This document shows, one piece after another, positions 6,461 through 9,976 of a DNA stretch of 9,976 bases (positions within the stretch are counted from its first letter, which is position 1; each line of letters begins with the position of its first letter). Below the pieces are notes generated by a model. It worked only from the letters and a program-made list of their open reading frames with translations. It was not told the DNA's origin and ran no database searches. The translations under genes were made by a program, and so were the position numbers. Source of the DNA: CAYXFZ01 sp964464385 (GTDB lineage Bacteria; Planctomycetota; UBA1135); NCBI GenBank assembly GCA_964464385.1, contig CAYXFZ010000086.1, positions 1 to 9,976 on the forward strand, in the 5' to 3' direction.

Positions 6461-7788
6461 TCGTCGTCCTCTTCTTCACGGTCAAACAGAATTTCACCTT
6501 CGGAAACGGCCAGCACCGATTCGGTTTCTGGATCCAGGGGATCGCCACTCCAGACCATGAAAGTGGCGGGGCCACCAGCTTTCAGTGCTTCGACGCGGGT
6601 CTCTTGGCCGAGGGCGAGGGCGGGTTCTAAAGTTGCGGCACGCAAGACGGCCGTGCGGTCAGAGCCTGCCTGCACCAACTCCGCCAGCCGCATGCGCCAT
6701 TCCTTCACCCCCATCAAAGAGTTGCCAGCAGGCTCCAGGGCGAATGGTACCTCTTGGCCAGAAAGAGCGTTTACAAGATTGAAACGGGTGCGAGTGTAGG
6801 GCAGCCAACTCACTCGCGAGGGAATGTGAACGCGGACGCCAGCGTCGGCAATACGATCCGTGACCTCGTGAAAATTGGTCGTGCGGCCGACTGACAAGAC
6901 GGCTTCCCAAGGGAGTTCGCGCTCCTCCAATACGTCCAACCAGTGCAACCAGGCCGCGGCGTCGGAAATCCACACTTGGACGACACGTTCTTTGCGCAAC
7001 CATTCCACCAAGGGGACCAAGTCGGGTGCAATTTTTGGCGGTTCGAATTCCTTGGGCGGCTCTTTGTCCTCCTTGCTCTTTTCTTCTTCTTTTGTTGCGG
7101 TGTTGGATTTCTTGCCTTGGTCTTTGCCACCGTCTTTCTTGGCCTGCTCCACTTTTTTCTTTTGCTCCTCCTCCCAGGCCTTGCGCGAGGCCTGCCATTC
7201 TTTTTGCGCCTTTTCCTCGTCTTCAATGGCCTTCTCGGCGGCCTTGATGGCGTCCCGCAACAAACTCTTTGCGGAGGAACTCACTTCCATGGTCAGCTTC
7301 AAGTGGAGGTCGTACACGACCACATCCCCTTGGCGACCCTCACCTGGAGCCAACACGGAGGTGCGGCCAGGAATGCCCGTGCCGGGCGGATCCACGGCAG
7401 CAAGCAAGACACCCTCTTTCACCAATTCAGACCAAGTGTCCTCGCCAAGCCACAAAGATTCTGCGGCCAAACGACGACCATATTTCCCGCGACCCCGGCG
7501 ATCCGATTGCAGGAAGTTGGCGTGCCCCAAAACAAAGGGCGGCAGGACCGTCGAGCCAGTGCCGCGTAAGTCCCGCACTTCCGCGCCCTCGGGGGCCAAC
7601 ACGGCGGCACCAAGGTCCTGAATCACGCCCTCGCGAATGACCAAGACGCCGGGAACAATGGGATCTCCATCCAAGGTTTCAATGCGATCCACGCGCAAGA
7701 CGAGAGCTCGAGCCGGGAAGGAGGGGGGCTCTTCATCCTGCGGCAAGGGCAGGAAGAAAGGAGCGGCAAGAAGAGGAAGAAGAAGCAT
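6457..7788 (-). CDS. Amidohydrolase-superfamily paralogue with broken metal site and charged coiled-coil insertion
   Basis: A 443-residue exported protein, third of the run in transcription order. It begins with a signal-like stretch lacking basic residues (MLLLPLLAAPFFLPLPQ, 1-17) and then DEEPP. The N-terminal sandwich is present (ALVLRVDRIETLDGDPIVPGVL, 28-49, in two parts). At the HxH site it reads LPPFVLGHANF (82-92): His89 remains but the second His is Asn91. The usual Asp-containing turn late in the barrel is PFALEPAGN (348-356). The end, FMVWSGDPLDPETESVLAVSEGEILF (410-435 in outline), is normal for the family. Residues about 172-252 are rich in Lys, Glu and Gln and should form a long coiled coil, ending in a low-complexity Lys/Glu stretch. 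An intact metal centre is not expected. ATG at 7788 lies one base after the previous gene's stop (TGACATG). A longer in-frame reading upstream would only overlap that gene. Confidence 0.82.
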   Translation of the reverse strand: MLLLPLLAAPFFLPLPQDEEPPSFPARALVLRVDRIETLDGDPIVPGVLVIREGVIQDLGAAVLAPEGAEVRDLRGTGSTVLPPFVLGHANFLQSDRRGRGKYGRRLAAESLWLGEDTWSELVKEGVLLAAVDPPGTGIPGRTSVLAPGEGRQGDVVVYDLHLKLTMEVSSSAKSLLRDAIKAAEKAIEDEEKAQKEWQASRKAWEEEQKKKVEQAKKDGGKDQGKKSNTATKEEEKSKEDKEPPKEFEPPKIAPDLVPLVEWLRKERVVQVWISDAAAWLHWLDVLEERELPWEAVLSVGRTTNFHEVTDRIADAGVRVHIPSRVSWLPYTRTRFNLVNALSGQEVPFALEPAGNSLMGVKEWRMRLAELVQAGSDRTAVLRAATLEPALALGQETRVEALKAGGPATFMVWSGDPLDPETESVLAVSEGEILFDREEEDDE

Positions 7789-7789
7789 G

Positions 7790-8962
7790 TCAGTAGCGTT
7801 GTCCCTCGCGAATGTCGTAGGCGACTTCGCCATCCACAAGAGTGAGCAAAACAGGAGTGCTGGGATCCAGGGGTTGGCCAGCTTTGATTACGATGTCCGC
7901 GTCCAAGCCCGGACGCAGTCGGCCAATCCGGTCGCCGGCCAAAATTTGGCGAGCAGGGTCGGAATTGATGGCCTCCAGGGCCTCCCAAGTGGAGCAACCC
8001 AGGCGTTCCGCCAAAGTGGCCTGGAAGAAAAACTCTTCCTGGGGAATGACGGGGGAATCCGTCTGCACCGAGAGATTCGTATTGCCAGCGGCCTCGTAGG
8101 CCTGCACCAGACCCACGATGCGATTTTTCTTATTGAAACTGTGATCGAAATTGCGCGGTCCAACGTTTAGGGAAGCACCCGTTTGGGCAATGGCCTCTCC
8201 GGCCATGTAACCGTGAAAAGAAGCATGACTCACCACCACGGGAATACCGGCCTCAAGGGCGAACATGCGCACGGTGCCATAGGTGTCTCGGGCTCCTGCC
8301 GTGTGCACCAAGAAGGGATGCCGGCCCTCAAAGATCCCGGCGATGGAGGACAACTCCGGATCGGCATCGGTGCGACCCGAGTTCGCCACGACTCGCGCTC
8401 GATCCAAATAATTTCGCAACATCCACCACATACCCATCCGGGTGGCTCCGAGGTCCACGTCTCGTTCTGGGTTGTAGCCTTGGGCGACTTTGACCGAACC
8501 CGGGTGGCGCAAGACTACGGCTTCCACGGAAGCGGAGGGCTTCACCTTGAGCAAGGTGCCGGCACCGCCCATGTTCGTGCCCGAGCCAGGGATGCCATTG
8601 ACCGTGGTCACGCCCGCAGCGCTGGCATCTTGGTAGTCGAGATTCCAGGGCACGATGGTGTCCAAGACGCGCAATTCCGGATTGTCCGGGTGCACCATGT
8701 CGTTGATATCGCCCCAACTCCCGGTTTGCACGTGAGAGTGAAGATCCACCCCGCCGGGGAAGGCAAAGGCGTTTTCGTAGTGCCACCAAGTCCCGACCGT
8801 TTCCGGCAGAGAAATATCGGCCTGGCTGCCCACGGCCAGGATTTTGCCATCCTCAAGCAATATGCGGGCGTTGTGAATCACCCGACGGTCGTCCATCGTG
8901 AGGGCAACGCCCACATCCAAGACATCCGTTTGCGCGCAAAGCAGCAAGATTGCGAAAAGCAT
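7790..8962 (-). CDS. Exported metal-dependent amidohydrolase
   Basis: A 390-residue amidohydrolase-superfamily enzyme with a complete set of likely metal ligands: FPGGVDLHSH (68-77; His75, His77), PFLVHTAG (216-223; His220), VVVSHASFHGY (242-252; His246) and VQTDSP (299-304; Asp302). The C-terminal part ends IGRLRPGLDADIVIKAGQPLD, typical of the imidazolonepropionase-like and related hydrolases. Such enzymes break C-N bonds in cyclic amides, peptides or similar compounds; the substrate here cannot be told. A short hydrophobic start (MLFAILLLCAQT) suggests export. IPGSGTNMGGAGTLLK (124-139) and GPRNF (268-272) are shared with the gene upstream, so the two arose by duplication. The ATG at 8962 is preferred over the TTG just before it because GGGAGG stands 8 bases upstream and the ATG overlaps the previous stop as TGATG. 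The next gene follows after one base. Confidence 0.9.
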   Translation of the reverse strand: MLFAILLLCAQTDVLDVGVALTMDDRRVIHNARILLEDGKILAVGSQADISLPETVGTWWHYENAFAFPGGVDLHSHVQTGSWGDINDMVHPDNPELRVLDTIVPWNLDYQDASAAGVTTVNGIPGSGTNMGGAGTLLKVKPSASVEAVVLRHPGSVKVAQGYNPERDVDLGATRMGMWWMLRNYLDRARVVANSGRTDADPELSSIAGIFEGRHPFLVHTAGARDTYGTVRMFALEAGIPVVVSHASFHGYMAGEAIAQTGASLNVGPRNFDHSFNKKNRIVGLVQAYEAAGNTNLSVQTDSPVIPQEEFFFQATLAERLGCSTWEALEAINSDPARQILAGDRIGRLRPGLDADIVIKAGQPLDPSTPVLLTLVDGEVAYDIREGQRY

Positions 8963-9976
8963 CAAAAACGCCTCCCGTCTCTTGCAGCGTCATAGACCAG
9001 TTCGCCCCGCACCCAAGCCCGAAGAACATGGGAGCGTGGATCCAAGGGGAAGCCCGACCAGGCCACAAAATCGGCATCCATGCCAGGACGCAGGGAGCCG
9101 GAAACTTCGCTCACCAACATAGCTTGGGCTGCCTTGGAAGTGATCCCCTCCAGGGCAGCAGCAGGATCATCGTGTCCGAGACGCACACCCATGGCCGCTT
9201 GGTAGGTCAATTCCTCTTGAGGAATGCCTGGGGAATCCGTGTTGTAACCCAAGATGAGACCGTCCGGGACAGATTTCGACCACTCTGCCGTTGTGCCAAA
9301 GATTTTGGCGCGAGAACGATCAAACCAAAACTGGCGCGGGCCATTCATGACCGGTACTCCGTATTGGGCGGCCAAGGACCCGGTCTTGAAACCGTCAAAG
9401 GTGCCGTGGTCAATGAAAGAGGCCAATCCCAAGTCGCGCGCTTGCATGGTGATGGTCATCAAGACCACTTGGTAAATCTGGGTGTGCACGCTGGGGGGAA
9501 TCTTGCGCTCCAGCAAACCGACGAAATCAGCCATCATGGGCTGGAACTCGGCCTTGCCAGCCTTCCAATCTCGGGCCCATCCCAAGCCTCGCTCCAACAC
9601 ATGACGGGTGTTCCAATTCATCATTGCGCGGCCAACTCGAAAACCCCAGCGCTCGGGATTGCCAGCCTGAGCAATTTTGAGGGACCCCGGCGAGCGCACC
9701 ACCATGGACTCGGTCGTGTCGCCGGAAGTTTTCAGCAATGTTCCCCACCCACCCATATTTGTGCCGGAACCTGGGATCAAAAGAGCTGTGGTGACGCCGC
9801 CGGCTAGGGCATCCTTGAGCATGGGATTGCCAGGTTCGACGACCTCCAGGGTGCGCAACTCCGGATTGGCCAGCCAGACCATGTCATTGAGATCCCTCAA
9901 GGAACCAGCCACATGGCAATGAGGCTCCAAAAGACCCGGCACGATCCACAAATCGCCCAAATCTTCGGCGGCTTGC
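8962..9976 (-). CDS. Metal-dependent amidohydrolase, 5' end beyond the window
   Basis: The C-terminal 337 residues of an amidohydrolase-superfamily enzyme. The first of the run, it enters from the right edge, so its start and any signal peptide are unseen. Ligand motifs are complete: VPGLLEPHCH (HxH at about 9913-9921), PPSVHTQIYQ, SFIDHGTFDGF and YNTDSPGIPQEE. The C-terminus SLRPGMDADFVAWSGFPLDP is typical. Close similarity to its downstream neighbour is plain in NDMV...NPELR, IPGSGTNMGG.GTLLK, RSPGSLKIAQ.GNPER, GPRQF and TDSPGIPQEE, so they are tandem duplicates with probably related but distinct substrates. The stop TGA shares its A with the next gene's ATG, and the next ribosome binding site lies inside this gene, so translation is coupled. 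No frame break was seen. Confidence 0.9.
   Translation of the reverse strand, partial: QAAEDLGDLWIVPGLLEPHCHVAGSLRDLNDMVWLANPELRTLEVVEPGNPMLKDALAGGVTTALLIPGSGTNMGGWGTLLKTSGDTTESMVVRSPGSLKIAQAGNPERWGFRVGRAMMNWNTRHVLERGLGWARDWKAGKAEFQPMMADFVGLLERKIPPSVHTQIYQVVLMTITMQARDLGLASFIDHGTFDGFKTGSLAAQYGVPVMNGPRQFWFDRSRAKIFGTTAEWSKSVPDGLILGYNTDSPGIPQEELTYQAAMGVRLGHDDPAAALEGITSKAAQAMLVSEVSGSLRPGMDADFVAWSGFPLDPRSHVLRAWVRGELVYDAARDGRRF
8971..8976 (-). promoter_or_regulatory. Ribosome binding site deciding the start of the second amidohydrolase
   Basis: GGGAGG, within the last codons of the upstream amidohydrolase, lies 8 bases before the ATG at 8962. It favours that ATG over the in-frame TTG immediately upstream and shows that the two genes are read from one message. 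Confidence 0.75.

Noticed and set aside
6875..7621. Plus-strand open frame of 248 residues rich in Ser, Phe and Leu
   Set aside because: It is the mirror of the Lys/Glu-rich coiled-coil coding region; its apparent hydrophobic stretches come from reversed Lys and Glu codons.
7789..7839. A 17-residue N-terminal extension of the third amidohydrolase gene
   Set aside because: It would overlap the end of the preceding gene and place charged residues before the signal-like stretch; the ATG at 7788 directly after the stop fits better.
8183..9807. Long plus-strand open frames (270 and 285 residues) opposite the active amidohydrolases
   Set aside because: They lie antisense to genes with clear catalytic motifs and typical starts, and show no recognisable domain. 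They reflect the third-position base bias of the real genes.

Overview
The window reads as a chromosomal stretch from a moderately G+C-rich bacterium. Planctomycetota is the best guess but only a moderate one. It rests on the style of the proteins: short signal peptides that run straight into an acidic or proline-rich start, a GspG-like pseudopilin outside any visible secretion operon, a phosphatase/cytochrome c' fusion, many starts without a clear Shine-Dalgarno site, and TTG or GTG starts. No rRNA, tRNA, CRISPR array, insertion sequence or phage gene was seen. No gene-free stretch exceeds 300 bases.

Left to right: (1) a type IA DNA topoisomerase III gene (topB) on the minus strand, cut by the left edge; (2) a 212-base divergent intergenic region with a G9 tract and an A/T-rich block; (3) the only plus-strand gene, a GspG-like pseudopilin, closed by a clear intrinsic terminator; (4) a convergent minus-strand gene for an exported protein joining a tyrosine/dual-specificity phosphatase-like domain to a C-terminal c-type cytochrome domain; (5) a TrpD/TrpD2 (YbiB)-like protein that lacks the usual PRPP-binding motifs, directly behind a PrxQ/BCP-type peroxiredoxin, probably co-transcribed; (6) four consecutive amidohydrolase-superfamily genes on the minus strand, filling the right half and running off the right edge.

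The amidohydrolase run is the most striking part. In transcription order (right to left) the first two genes keep the HxH metal motif and the later His and Asp ligands and are clearly related to each other. The last two keep the fold's N- and C-terminal sandwich signatures but have lost the metal ligands. One of these carries a long charged coiled-coil insertion and the other an acidic stretch after its signal peptide. The genes are joined by overlaps or a 1-base gap (TGATG, TGACATG, ATGATG), so they are very probably one translationally coupled operon. Exported active enzymes made together with two dead paralogues suggests a multi-subunit assembly or a scaffold, but that is inference. The substrate cannot be read from the sequence.
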